From Phoronis ovalis (lineage: Eukaryota > Phoronida > Phoronidae), in contig JAOXYB010057578.1 in NCBI GenBank assembly GCA_028565635.1, positions 1 through 10,987 of the forward strand: a DNA stretch of 10,987 nucleotides. Direction: 5' to 3'. The position numbers were made by a program, and so were the translations under genes. Under the pieces are notes generated by a model. That model was given only the letters and a program-made list of their open reading frames with translations, ran no database searches and was not told where the DNA came from. Every line of letters begins with the position of its first letter. The stretch's first letter is position 1. Shown here piece by piece: positions 1 through 8,411 of the stretch.

Positions 1-444
1 GTCAGAAAGTACAACATGTTGACAATACAAAACACCCAAAATTAAAACGCCACGCCCCCCCAAAAAAGAAAAAAATATGTGTTAATATGCCGGTACTATA
101 TTCGTATGTAGTGTCAACAATGCCTCGTGCTATGGTGTACTTAGGCCATTTATCGGTGAAAAGTGACCCATTTGGGCAGCACACCCCTGTATTCATCATA
201 TATGTAAAGTGGCACCACTCCCCCCAGATTGTATATAATGCCATGTATAATTTGAAAAGGGAAAACTTGACTGGTATTGCTACCCCCTCAAGGTTCAAGC
301 GTTCCCTTCATAATGGTTGTACATTGTGCAGTAGACCTGCTTTGCTACGGCAGTGTCTTTACCTTAGTGTGGCAATGATAGAGTAAGAAAAAATGATGAT
401 TTCTGTCTCAGTATTGTGCGAATATTATCCTTTTTGTATTTTAG
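1..444 (+). other. 3' part of the last intron of MCM3
   Basis: No exon is recognisable here, and the stretch ends in a good acceptor: a T-rich tract followed by TTTTAG just before base 445. An open frame covering most of 87-386 has no resemblance to MCM3 or to any family I know. It lies in a low-complexity C/A-rich and repeat-like context (poly-C then poly-A near 53-77) and is probably old repeat sequence. Calling it intron rests entirely on the MCM3 exon that follows. Confidence 0.7.
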
Positions 445-643
445 GTTGAAAGTGTTCAAATCTTCATTATTTAACTTGTTTAAGAAGGATCATTCACAAT
501 CCTGCAGCTTGGATAAAATCACAGAACATGTAAATAAAGAAAATGAGGAGAATTTCAGCCAAGATGAAATTCATGCTGCTCTTTCAAAAATGATGGACGA
601 TAATCAAGTTATGCTGGCTAATGATGTGGTATTCTTGATATAG
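445..643 (+). CDS. MCM3, last coding exon (DNA replication licensing factor)
   Basis: This is the C-terminal end of MCM3, a subunit of the hexameric MCM2-7 replicative helicase loaded at origins in the nucleus. The frame ends in a region typical of the MCM3 C-terminal winged-helix domain: an Ile-His-Ala-Ala-Leu-Ser-Lys-Met stretch, then the DDNQVM motif, then a terminal VVFLI directly before TAG (641-643). That ending is characteristic of animal MCM3 proteins. The exon begins at 445 after the acceptor TTTTAG, and its first base completes a codon begun in the previous exon, so about 66 residues are encoded here. The open frame continues upstream into the intron, but those residues are not MCM3-like. 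The AAA+ ATPase and N-terminal domains lie on exons before the window. Paralogue confusion with other MCMs is unlikely given the ending. Confidence 0.93.
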
Positions 644-906
644 GCTTGTAAGCTTATTTCTACAGCTCGACTTGCAAAATTAAATACGAATCCATGGTGG
701 GATTCATATGTGTTGAATGTTGAGAAAAACAATAGTAAATGGAATTTGTCAATGTAGCTGATATTTCATAGAAGAATAATTAATGTATAATTTAAAAGCC
801 CTGTGCCAGTGCAATCTTCTACAAATTTCATAGAGAAGATTAGCTCTACTTCCAATATTGACTTTCTAAAATGAACATGACATGTGGGGACTGTTTTTCC
901 AGGCAC

Positions 907-926
907 TTGCCAACATATGTTGGCAA
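907..926. repeat. Perfect 20-bp palindrome in the MCM3 3' UTR
   Basis: TTGCCAACATATGTTGGCAA equals its own reverse complement over all 20 bases. The flanking bases (C before, T after) do not extend it. In RNA it would form a hairpin only with opened central bases. As DNA it could be a dimeric protein site or chance. Confidence 0.9.
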
Positions 927-1026
927 TTATCTTTTTAAGTGCATAAAGTTATTAATACATAACAATGAAAGTAAATTTTGAAGTGTTTATAAATTGTATT
1001 TGCATTGTATATATGAGTCAACTTAA

Positions 1027-1032
1027 ATTAAA
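1027..1032 (+). terminator. Polyadenylation signal ATTAAA for MCM3
   Basis: ATTAAA, the commonest variant of AATAAA, is followed about 20-40 bases later by a T/GT-rich stretch (around 1055-1076) that fits the downstream element. It lies about 385 bases past the stop. No AATAAA was found on the + strand between the stop and this point. Confidence 0.5.
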
Positions 1033-1070
1033 CGTTATTGTATATAACTAACTTGATTGATTTTTGTTGT

Positions 1071-1076
1071 TTTATT
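1071..1076 (-). terminator. Candidate polyadenylation signal AATAAA for the GPCR gene
   Basis: TTTATT on the + strand reads AATAAA on the - strand, 436 bases past the receptor stop codon. A closer variant, ATTAAA at 1485-1480, lies only 27 bases past the stop. Which one is used cannot be decided from sequence. Use of the distal one would make the receptor transcript reach the 3' end of MCM3. Confidence 0.35.
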
Positions 1077-1511
1077 TCTCAGCTAGCTTCTACTATATTT
1101 TACGGCTTCAGTCCTATTATCTTTCTACAATAGGAATACAACAACAACGAACTATCCCTAAAGTGTCAACTTGTGGCATGTTCTGCAACAGGTTACACAA
1201 AAATTGATCTTACAGACAAAAAAGAATGAAAGAACTACTACGGAAGCGTTTCTGAACCTAAGCTTTCAAAGAGTAAACCTTATCCAAATTGATACCTCAC
1301 CTGGTGTCTGATATCCTTTCTCAGAAACTAGAAAAGCCCACTTTAGTACTATTATAACAGATATAATTTCATTCACTAAAATATTAAGCTAGTCTGGAGC
1401 ATTTTCGACTCTATCACAGAGTTATACAAACATAAACAAGTACTTTCTAGGATTAACGTGGCGCTTGTTTAAATATATGTTTAATTTTTTGATGAAATTA
1501 TTGCGTGCGCT

Positions 1512-1954
1512 TTATGCAACGGTTAACGTTTTCCCTATTTTCCTATGTCCATTTTTTGCGCTACTGCTTATGCGCTCTTGCAATGGCCACGATTTTGCTA
1601 AGTCAGTGTCCAGATCAGAATGTCGCCTGCTCTCAAATGTTTGGTTTTCTATTTCTTTGACTAAATCATCATAATCAATGGAAGAAGTACTTGACGTTTC
1701 CGTTTCTTCCTGCGTGGCGTAAAGTCTAGAAAACGCAGTCGAAAACGACAGCGTTGAGATATCTAGGCGATTATTTTGATGTTGAGCTGTTTCTGGTAAC
1801 GGCGTAATTTCTTCTTGTGGCTCGTATACTGAACTTCTACGCCGTTGCCATGTACGCCTTTGTTTGGCTATAACGTTAGATTCCGATTCTATACGTTGTT
1901 TCATAGCTGCAATGACTTTCTGTCTCCTCACTTGTCTATTTCCCTGGTAAAGTC
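1512..1954 (-). CDS. Orphan class A GPCR, exon 3 (cytoplasmic C-tail)
   Basis: This is the last coding exon of the receptor whose exon 1 is at 4839-6113. A strong acceptor (CTTCCTTTTTCTACAG, - strand) precedes base 1954. The exon starts with the last two bases of a Gly codon whose first base is the final base of exon 2, so the phases match exactly. It encodes the last 147 residues (about 493-639) and stops with TAA at 1514-1512. The tail is basic at first (clustered Arg and Lys), then rich in Ser, Thr and Glu, including an acidic EETETSSTSS run. That is the usual composition of a tail phosphorylated by GRKs and bound by arrestin. No Cys-based palmitoylation site is seen here. The two cytosine-rich flanks show no further exon downstream. 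Confidence 0.85.
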
Positions 1955-2660
1955 CTGTAGAAAAAGGAAGCACAAGGTAGTGAGACGTTGAAACTTTCGA
2001 TTTTTAAGATTACTAAATCTTTAGTGCTGTGGGGCAACTCAGGTATAGGTACTTATGCTCATGAATGCATGGCTTGAAAAAAGTTTCTTAACAAGTGGGC
2101 CAAGGGTCATTAAAAACCAATCCTAAAAATAAGCAGCCTCAAAATGGTACCCTATCTAAGATTGAAATTAAAACAAAAGAAGAATTTTTTCGATCCCCAA
2201 AATCCGCTAATACCACCACTGAATCTGCCCTTAAACAGTGCTCACCTTAAAAAATACCTCAGCAGGGTCGGGCAATAAAAATAATCCTGCGTCTAGACCT
2301 AAAAAAGCACCGTGTTCACGAGTTTTTACTAACGAGCATGCGTGCCCACTTTATACCTGAGTCAACCCTGACATACGGTAGATAAATTACCAGTTGGTGT
2401 TTTGCACCAGGAAAGTGTTGCTTGTTCTAGAAATATATCAAAAAAAAAGATGAATATATCCTGCTTCAAAACTGTAGTGTAATGTTTTGCAGTAAAACGT
2501 TATAAAATTTCTAAATATTTCTGTTCTAGCTCACCAATGCTCTTTCCAATCAGAGACCATATTTTTAGTTTTCTATTGCTAATTTTGTACACGACTGTGT
2601 GTACCTCATCTAAAAAAATATAATTGCTTGGTAAATTTTTATAAAACATTGTGGTCTTAC
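1955..2660 (-). other. GPCR intron 2
   Basis: A 706-base intron with donor GACG|GTAAGA (- strand, from 2660) and a pyrimidine-rich acceptor ending at 1955. It interrupts a Gly codon (phase 1). No coding content is recognised. It holds a pair of inverted 11-bp arms (see 2037-2362). Reading through the donor gives a further 53 non-conserved residues before a stop, so splicing is the better reading. Confidence 0.8.
2037..2362. repeat. Inverted repeat arms about 300 bp apart, possible foldback element
   Basis: ACTCAGGTATA at 2037-2047 recurs as its reverse complement at 2352-2362. Weaker matching is visible around both arms, with GGG three bases outside each and GC/CATG-containing sequence inside. 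It may be a decayed MITE or foldback element in the intron. No target-site duplication was recognised. Confidence 0.35.
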
Positions 2661-2862
2661 CGTCTTTGGATTTGTGGATAAGGGTGCAGGAGAAATAATG
2701 AAGCAGCACTTTTATGATATACCAGAAACCTTTTCTGTAATTCACGTTGAATAGTCCGTAGATGATCGGGTTGACGCCTCCGTTGCCTAGCACCAGTTTG
2801 ATGGCGATATCTTCGCCAAAGATGTCAACGTTTAACTGAGCTTGCTCAAGGATTATAAATAT
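2661..2862 (-). CDS. Orphan class A GPCR, exon 2 (TM7 and helix 8)
   Basis: This exon carries the end of TM6/extracellular loop 3, TM7 and the start of the tail of the receptor. The acceptor is CATTTTAG ending at 2863, with an in-frame TAG just upstream, so the frame cannot extend further. Residues run from about 426 to 492 plus the first base of codon 493. TM7 contains the diagnostic NPIIY motif (N456, P457, Y460; NPxxY of class A). It is followed by an Asn-Tyr-Arg-Lys-Gly-Phe-Trp segment typical of amphipathic helix 8, then a hydrophobic stretch with a Cys (position 484) that could be palmitoylated. The donor GTAAGA begins at 2660. Joining it to exon 1 at VPYL completes TM6 in frame without a stop. 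Confidence 0.88.
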
Positions 2863-3294
2863 CTAAAATGATTTAGCAACATAAATGTGTCTTTAATAAC
2901 AAACTAATTAATTCAGCGTAAAATATGTATATATAAACAATTAAGTTGAAAACTGGACCTAACAGTACGCAGTAGAGAATTTGCAGTGTTCTCAGAAGCA
3001 CCCAATATTAATAATGAGGATAATTTTGTTGAGGGGATTTATATAGCAAAACAACATAATTTTTACATGTTTCGTGTTTATATAATTATTTGTTGATGTA
3101 GCTTGTAAGGCCATATCTGTTTCCCTTTCACGTGCAAGCTGATTTTTTTTAAATTCACCAACCAGCTGAATATGCGGCTGAACTTTATCTGCCAGTTGAA
3201 ATAGTTTCAGTTGAATTTGAAAAAAATGACGTTTTCCATGCTTTAATAAATCATTTAGCTCGTTGCTTTAGAAAATCAGATATGTTCCACCTTG

Positions 3295-3344
3295 CCAGGT
3301 ACATGACCTCCCCGGGTCAAACTGGTTTGGGGAGCATGTACAGG
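3295..3344. repeat. GC-rich hairpin in GPCR intron 1
   Basis: Arms CCAGGTACATGACCTCCCC (3295-3313) and GGGGAGCATGTACAGG (3329-3344) pair through CUCCCC:GGGGAG, a 2-base bulge, GUACAUG:CAUGUAC and an outer CC:GG, around a loop of about 15 bases. It stands out in an AT-rich intron. It is short for a microRNA precursor and more likely part of a decayed repeat. Confidence 0.5.
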
Positions 3345-4015
3345 TATTATTGGTATGTGCTCCCAGAGATCATTTTGAAGCAATTTAAATGGGAAATGAA
3401 ATCTTATCCGACATTAAAAATGACTGAAAAGGTTCTGAAAGCTCTACGACTCAATGTAAAATTCGGTTATGAATAAATTCATATTGAAATACAATTATTT
3501 GATACTTTGGACTAAATTATATTGAAATAAAGCGACAAAATAAAATGTGAGAAACCTCACCGTCAATCACGTTTATTGCGTAAAAATGTATTTTCTTAGT
3601 TTCTGTTTATAACTTTTTGTATTTGATTTTGTAGTTATATTTAGCTAATATCTAATCCAGTGCACGAGCACTAGATGCATGAATATGATGTGAAGCAATT
3701 AACAGGCGTAATTTATATCGGATACCGTAATGCAATTTTGAGAATACAATTGAATTTGTAGCTAAATGTACTATAAATAAACCAATAATGCTACAAAATG
3801 TTTCCCTTGAAAAGCGTAGCCTTTTTAATAATGTCACACCTTCAATCATTCTTGAATCGCATAAAAAAATGAGCTTATGACGGCTTGTCTGTAAAAAAAA
3901 TTATTGCACGATATCGATATTTGCACAGACCTATTTTAATCTTTAGATAATAAATACTTCGAGCAATTAGTAGACATTATATAAATTTTAATGAATGACT
4001 TAACGAATGGCATTG

Positions 4016-4199
4016 ATTATTAACATAAATAGCTATGAATGGTGTGAGACAGAGAAGCAGCTGTAAACAATAGATATCGATCAAATTTTATCTATATTTC
4101 ATGACGTATGTAATTACAAAGATAATTTTGAAATCAAACGATGCTAGGTAACAATTTAGCCATGTCCATTTATGTCACTTGTAAGGTACCCCATAACTA
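4016..4199 (+). repeat. 184-bp dispersed repeat, intronic copy
   Basis: This matches 8460-8643 in direct orientation, without indels and with two substitutions that I counted (A/G at 4141 vs 8585 and C/T at 4191 vs 8635). It has no terminal inverted repeats and no recognisable transposon features. Unlike the other copy it is not flanked by direct repeats, so it is probably the source and 8460-8643 the insertion. Confidence 0.95.
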
Positions 4200-4838
4200 T
4201 TTGTTCATTACTGCTTGGTTAATTAGCATTGTAGTCATCGTAAATGTAATGATGTTATATTGTCAGGGTATCTAGACGAAATCTATTTCTGAAATGTACT
4301 GAACTGATTGCATTATATTTTTAACGAATTTCGTAACAATATGTAATAGTAGTTAAACGTGTAGCGAAATTCCGCATCACTAAAATAGTAACAATACTGC
4401 ATAATATAGTTTTATTATGGTTAGTATGTTTACTTCATGAACCCCTATGCATTTTTTAATCCAACTGATCACAAATTCACGATCACGTTCAAATTTATTG
4501 CTGTGGTGGATTTAAATTTCGTCTGCTGGCCCACTCTCATAATTAAGGTTGTTGTCTATCATGCATGACCAATTGCATTAGCAAAAGGTCTAATGAAACG
4601 AATATGCTTGTCTCAACACAAAGGGGTAAACTATTAGTTCAAACGCCAATAAAGATATATATTTAGTGCTCTAATATATGAATTATTAATAATTTTAAAA
4701 CAAATATTGATAAAAATGTTCCTTACAAAGGTAGGATTCCTTTGTGGATTCGTTTTTTGGATTCCTCTGATTTAACAGGGTCAAGGCAACCGAATACAAA
4801 CAAGTTAAAAACATTTGAGAAACTTTGAAAGTACTTAC

Positions 4839-6113
4839 TAAGTATGGAACCCACATAATACAGAAAATTGTTGTAATTCCAAGGCATAACTTCGCAAACG
4901 CAACCTCTTTCTTTTGTCGAATATGTTTCTTAATGTTTTGTACTTTCCATTTTTGTACAACTGATTTCAATTTACCTTCGTCGCCATTGGTTTTGCTAAT
5001 TTTTGAAACTGGTTTTGTATCAGCAGCATTGTTATTGCTGATAGTGATATTGTCGTCTCCTTGGAAACGGAATCCGTTTTCATTACTTCCTCCTTGATTG
5101 CTTTCCTTAACAGCAGAATCGTTGTCCCCATGAAAATGAGATCCACTTGCCTTACTTTTTCCTTGATTTGTGGCAACATTATATTCATCGCCTGAAATAC
5201 TCGATGTGACGATTTCTCTGGAACTCCCACAAGGCATAGAAGCCAATGTATTCGATAAAGGGGGTTCATTTGGTGTGGGACAAGTTAACACTTTTACCTT
5301 GATTTCATCGAGATCATTGCTACCAGCAAAAGCTTTGTTAACATGCTCACCACATTGTGTTTGGTATTCTGCATTATGGATTTCGTTTGTTTTGTACTCG
5401 AGTAAGACTGGTTTAACAGGATTTGTTCCCAAAAGTAATCTTCTTTTTCTTTGAATTTGTATCACGGCGTGGGCAACTGCTATGTTGCAATACACAAAAA
5501 TACCAACTGCAATTAAGAATATCAGTCCAAGAAGAGCTATAATGATTATTTTATATATAGTTTCTGTTGTCCAGTCATTCAAGCAAATGTACCAAGTTTT
5601 TAAAATTTTCACATTTTCTGGGTCGAAAATTAACGTCAATGCAGAAGAACCAAATCCGAAAATAAGAATACAGCTAATTGCAATTTTGGCCTTTCGAAAA
5701 TTTACCAATACTTTATATTTGAAAGGTTTCTTTAATGCTATATACCTATCAATAGATATAATTACAATTATAAATAAATTAATTTTTAAATAAGAATATG
5801 TCATAAACGATTGGTACATGCAGCCAGACTCCAAAGCAATCCATTTTCCATAAATCATTGATGCGATACTTAGCGAATGAATACAAAGAACTGATAGCAA
5901 ATCGGATGAAGCCAGAAAGCAAATTAATAAATCGGGAATGCTTTTCTTGTGTCGAAGAATATTTCCAGCAACTATTAATGTAAATATATTTCCAATCAAA
6001 GCTGGTGGAATAATGAATGCGTAGTAAACAATGTTGCGTACTGAGTTGTATATCGTGGTATTGCCTTCCATCGCATCGTCAGTGAAGTTAAACATGTTTG
6101 TGGTATTTTCCAT
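4839..6113 (-). CDS. Orphan class A (rhodopsin-like) GPCR, exon 1 (N-terminus to TM6)
   Basis: A seven-transmembrane receptor at the plasma membrane that couples an unknown ligand to G proteins. This exon encodes residues 1-425 of about 639. The start ATG (6113-6111) has A at -3 and G at +4, and an in-frame TAA lies about a dozen bases upstream. The short extracellular N-terminus has three N-glycosylation sequons (N3, N9, N18). TM1 is about 29-52 with GN at 41-42. TM2 is about 59-82 with D71 in LASSD. C98 starts TM3, which ends in DRY (122-124), and C177 in loop 2 can bridge to C98. TM4 is about 142-163, TM5 about 186-213 and TM6 about 403-425, with F417, W421 and P423. Intracellular loop 3 is very long (about 190 residues), polar, and contains a 23-residue repeat. 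TM4 lacks the usual Trp, TM5 lacks the usual Pro, and the Cys before W421 is Met. The exon ends at a GTAAGT donor. I cannot name the ligand or subfamily. Confidence 0.92.
5031..5168 (-). repeat. Two 69-nt tandem repeats inside the GPCR third loop
   Basis: Residues 316-338 and 339-361 are two units of 23 residues. Each begins Asn-Gln-Gly and contains a Gly-x-x-Phe-x-Gly-Asp core followed by Asp/Asn and Ser/Ile. Both units are Asn/Ser/Gly-rich and lie in the cytoplasmic loop between TM5 and TM6, so this is a coding-region tandem duplication. Units in exact multiples of three keep the frame. Length may vary between individuals. Confidence 0.75.
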
Positions 6114-7579
6114 CGTGTTTGAATCTTATTTGTATATCCGTAGTCAACCTTGGTTCGTTATCTTTTCAAAAGTTCTAACTGTCCTAACTGACCTTATATT
6201 GTGTAAAATATCAATTTCTTGTCTTTTGTATTGTCCTTGTTAACGGCATAAACTTACACAAAAGGTCCCCCGATTAATATTTGATGACTGCCATTAAGCC
6301 TTTGCATTTACCAACTGTCGTACAATCATAACATTCTGAAATGTTTCATATCTATAATCAATATAGTTATAGTAATCCATCGGACACCGGATCAAGGTAA
6401 TGTAAATTATTTCAACAAGAGCAAAACTATTATCAGAAATGTTATATAGAAATGTATTGATGTATTTAATACATACAATGAGCTAATTGTATAACGTAGC
6501 AAAACAAAATCACTGGCATTTATATATATTATGTGGGAATCACGTCATCGTGAAGAAAGTCTGCAGGCGTAATTATAAAGATATACAGGAACGTCGGCAA
6601 TTAGCCAGTAATAACTAAGTAATATTATTAATTTGTTATTTGATTCCCCTGGTTGGATTCCTAACATTAAGTCAGACATAGGATATATACTTACTGTACT
6701 TACTAGCAGACGATATATATATATATATATAGTATTTGTCATCTTTAGCGATCAGATCGTGAAGTCCTCAGAAATGCTATAGAGTAGACACTTTATATAA
6801 TATTATCTTATTAGAGAAATGTTTAACAGAAGGATAGAAAATCTTACTGATCTTAGATGCGTCATACAGTACCACAACGTTTACCTGTGCCGGGTTTCAT
6901 TCCTTGTTTATGTCCTTTGACTAAGCATTTCTGGTTCTAAATGCGGTAAATAAACTTTTATGGCTTTCAAGTGTACGGCTTCGCTGAGCGAGTGGTTTAT
7001 CTTTCTTTAAAATCAAATCTGCTGTTTGTCTTTGTTGATATTTTCTTCAAAAAGTAAAGTGAACAGAGCCCTATCTTACTATAATACATACGAAATCCTG
7101 TTCACAATTTAATTTGCAGCACAATGATCACGAAAGAAATGTGAATGCATGATTTATTGTTGGTTTTATAATTTCATTTACTCCCGTAGCGCTGATGAAA
7201 GGAATCTTGAAATTGCGGGATAAATTGACCAATCAAAAGTGTTGAAAATAATTGTGTTCTTTTGCAAGTATGTAGGTACGCTTGAGATCCCGCGCGTGAG
7301 TCTGTAATAAATGATTCAGATATTTTTATGGTAGAGTTAGCTTAGGCTTGCTTGCTTGCTAAAGGTGAAACCCCGGGATGAAACAAAATGAAATAAGCAT
7401 TTTGCACCTTTAAAAATAATTTTTTTTCGAAATGTACTTGTCTGCGACAAATATAACTAAATATGCTTTGAAAATAAATTTGGTTAAGTTTAGCTTTTCG
7501 CCCCCTTTTCACATATTGACCGCATAAACTTATGAGTGAAATAAGTGAACTATAATTTGGGACTATGTAAAGCAGTGAA
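6114..7579. other. Upstream/intergenic region without a supported gene
   Basis: This is the 5' side of the receptor gene and should hold its 5' UTR and promoter, but I see no convincing TATA/initiator combination or upstream exon. It contains a (TA)n microsatellite at 6713-6731 and a short run of CTTG units near 7347-7361. Open frames here are short and of intergenic composition. Confidence 0.6.
6713..6731. repeat. (TA)n microsatellite
   Basis: Nineteen bases of uninterrupted alternating A and T, about 600 bases upstream of the receptor start codon. Confidence 0.95.
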
Positions 7580-7634
7580 AGCAAAACTTTATAAATAGTT
7601 GAGACAAAGAATAAAAAGATATGAAAGTTTTGCT
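7580..7634. repeat. 11-bp inverted repeat upstream of the tRNA cluster
   Basis: AGCAAAACTTT (7580-7590) and AAAGTTTTGCT (7624-7634) are exact reverse complements separated by 33 bases of AT-rich DNA. The right arm sits at the start of the tRNA-bearing duplicated unit. Function unknown. Confidence 0.6.
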
Positions 7635-7696
7635 AGGATCAGCACAAATGCACAAAGAGCAGAATGTGTACTTTATATCAATAAAAATAAAACATT

Positions 7697-7767
7697 TGCA
7701 TCGGCCGGGAATTGAACCCGGGCCTCCCGCGTGGCGGGCGAGAATTCTACCACTGAACCACCGATGC
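7697..7767 (-). tRNA. tRNA-Gly(GCC), copy 1, with C instead of U at position 33
   Basis: On the - strand the sequence starts GCATCGGTGGTTCAGTGGT and folds into a 71-nt cloverleaf with discriminator A. It has a 7-bp acceptor stem GCATCGG/CCGATGC, a D arm with TGGTTCAGTGGTAGAA (A box), an anticodon loop CCGCCAC with anticodon GCC, and a T arm GGTTCAATTCC (B box). A TTTT run starts about 5 bases past the gene, as expected of a Pol III terminator. Oddity: loop position 33, almost always U, is C here, while copy 2 has U. That change weakens the U-turn of the anticodon loop, so this copy may be a weakly functional or dead gene despite otherwise intact stems and promoters. Confidence 0.93.
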
Positions 7768-7918
7768 TGCCGTTATACAAACATTTTCAACATAATTCAT
7801 GAGTGAACTGTATATAACCTAAACTTTAAAAAAAATGAAAAAGTAACCAGATAAGTAACTTTGCTGATCAGCACAAAAACACAAAGAATAAATGTTTTTT
7901 ATGTCAACGAAATAAAAA

Positions 7919-7989
7919 TGCATCGGCCGGGAATTGAACCCGGGCCTCCCGCGTGGCAGGCGAGAATTCTACCACTGAACCACCGATGC
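7919..7989 (-). tRNA. tRNA-Gly(GCC), copy 2, canonical
   Basis: This is the same 71-nt gene on the - strand, differing from copy 1 only by the canonical T at loop position 33 (loop CTGCCAC, anticodon GCC). The acceptor stem GCATCGG/CCGATGC pairs fully, the A and B boxes are intact, there is no intron, and the discriminator is A. A TTTTT run follows within a few bases as Pol III terminator. It decodes GGC and GGU glycine codons. Confidence 0.97.
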
Positions 7990-8083
7990 TGACTTGATAT
8001 TCATCTTTTCAAGAGAATTCAAACACTAACTCACTAAATTATGTTTTAGTGGGTTCGTGAAGCCCAGTTGAAAATTTGAAATG

Positions 8084-8345
8084 GATTTGGATTGTGTACT
8101 TTTAAATGTTTTTTTGGATTGCTACCTTAAACATTCAAAAATTCAGATTTCTACCCAATGCTTACAGCGAATAATTTGGATTGCTGTTAGATTTGTATCC
8201 ACAATTTGGTTTGTATCAGTCAATTTGCCAAAAAAATGGATTGCTTCTCAAATATTTGAAAATCTTGGATTGCTACCCTTATATTTCAAAAAAATTGGAT
8301 TGGGTTTGCTACCACAAGCTAAATTTTGGATTGAGTTGGGAGGTA
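8084..8345 (+). repeat. Degenerate minisatellite, about 30-bp period
   Basis: A core like TTGGATTGCTACC followed by an A-rich half (TATTTCAAAAAA) recurs near 8087, 8114, 8143, 8175, 8205, 8236, 8265, 8295 and 8325. Spacing is about 27-32 bases, with the last units the most regular. Because 30 is a multiple of three, it leaves a spurious open frame of 98 codons. Confidence 0.75.
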
Positions 8346-8411
8346 CATCATTCCCGTATTCAAAAAATCATGAGTGACCCCTCGGGCTGGCACACATTAT
8401 GCAATACATTG

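Larger units (their letters stand above)
644..1050 (+). other. MCM3 3' UTR (probable)
   Basis: About 400 AT-rich bases without a supported reading frame follow the MCM3 stop and end near a polyadenylation signal at 1027-1032. They contain a perfect 20-bp palindrome (907-926) and a hairpin with 8-bp arms (AATCTTCT at 813-820, AGAAGATT at 834-841). The 3' border is inferred from the signal, not observed. Confidence 0.55.
2863..4838 (-). other. GPCR intron 1
   Basis: A 1976-base phase-0 intron between TM6 and TM7, with consensus donor TTA|GTAAGT at 4838 and acceptor TTTTAG at 2863. No exon, RNA gene or transposase is recognised inside. It contains a hairpin (3295-3344) and the 184-bp segment 4016-4199, which is duplicated almost perfectly at 8460-8643. 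Small open frames at 3282-3476 (+) and 3652-3849 (-) look random. Confidence 0.8.
7628..8031. repeat. Tandem duplication carrying the two tRNA-Gly genes
   Basis: The similarity between the two tRNA loci extends past the genes. GATCAGCACAAA is shared at 7637 and 7866, followed by CACAAAGA-containing and AT-rich sequence up to the tRNA. On the other side, CATTTTCAACATAATTCA is matched by CATCTTTTCAAGAGAATTCA. The period is about 222 bases between the tRNA genes, and the flanks have diverged far more than the genes, so the duplication is not recent. Confidence 0.7.

Noticed and set aside
87-386. 99-codon open frame on the + strand
   Set aside because: No recognised domain and not MCM3-like. It shows only vague similarity (AGTGACCC...GGGC..CACAC, ATTGCTACC) to the repeat-rich block near 8265-8395, suggesting repeat debris.
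2500-2660. Continuation of the TM7 exon frame to a stop at 2500
   Set aside because: It follows a GTAAGA donor whose phase 1 matches exactly the acceptor at 1954; the read-through residues look intronic.
3282-3849. Small open frames at 3282-3476 (+) and 3652-3849 (-)
   Set aside because: They lie inside receptor intron 1, have no domain or splice support, and have the length expected by chance.
4695-4838. Continuation of the receptor exon 1 frame for 47 residues past VPYL
   Set aside because: It begins at a consensus GTAAGT donor, loses all receptor similarity, and would omit TM7. Splicing to 2862 gives TM7 with NPIIY in phase.
7621-7806. Short + strand open frame across tRNA copy 1
   Set aside because: It is the antisense of a tRNA gene plus AT-rich flank.
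8081-8377. 98-codon + strand frame
   Set aside because: Explained by the 30-bp minisatellite period; no start context or domain.
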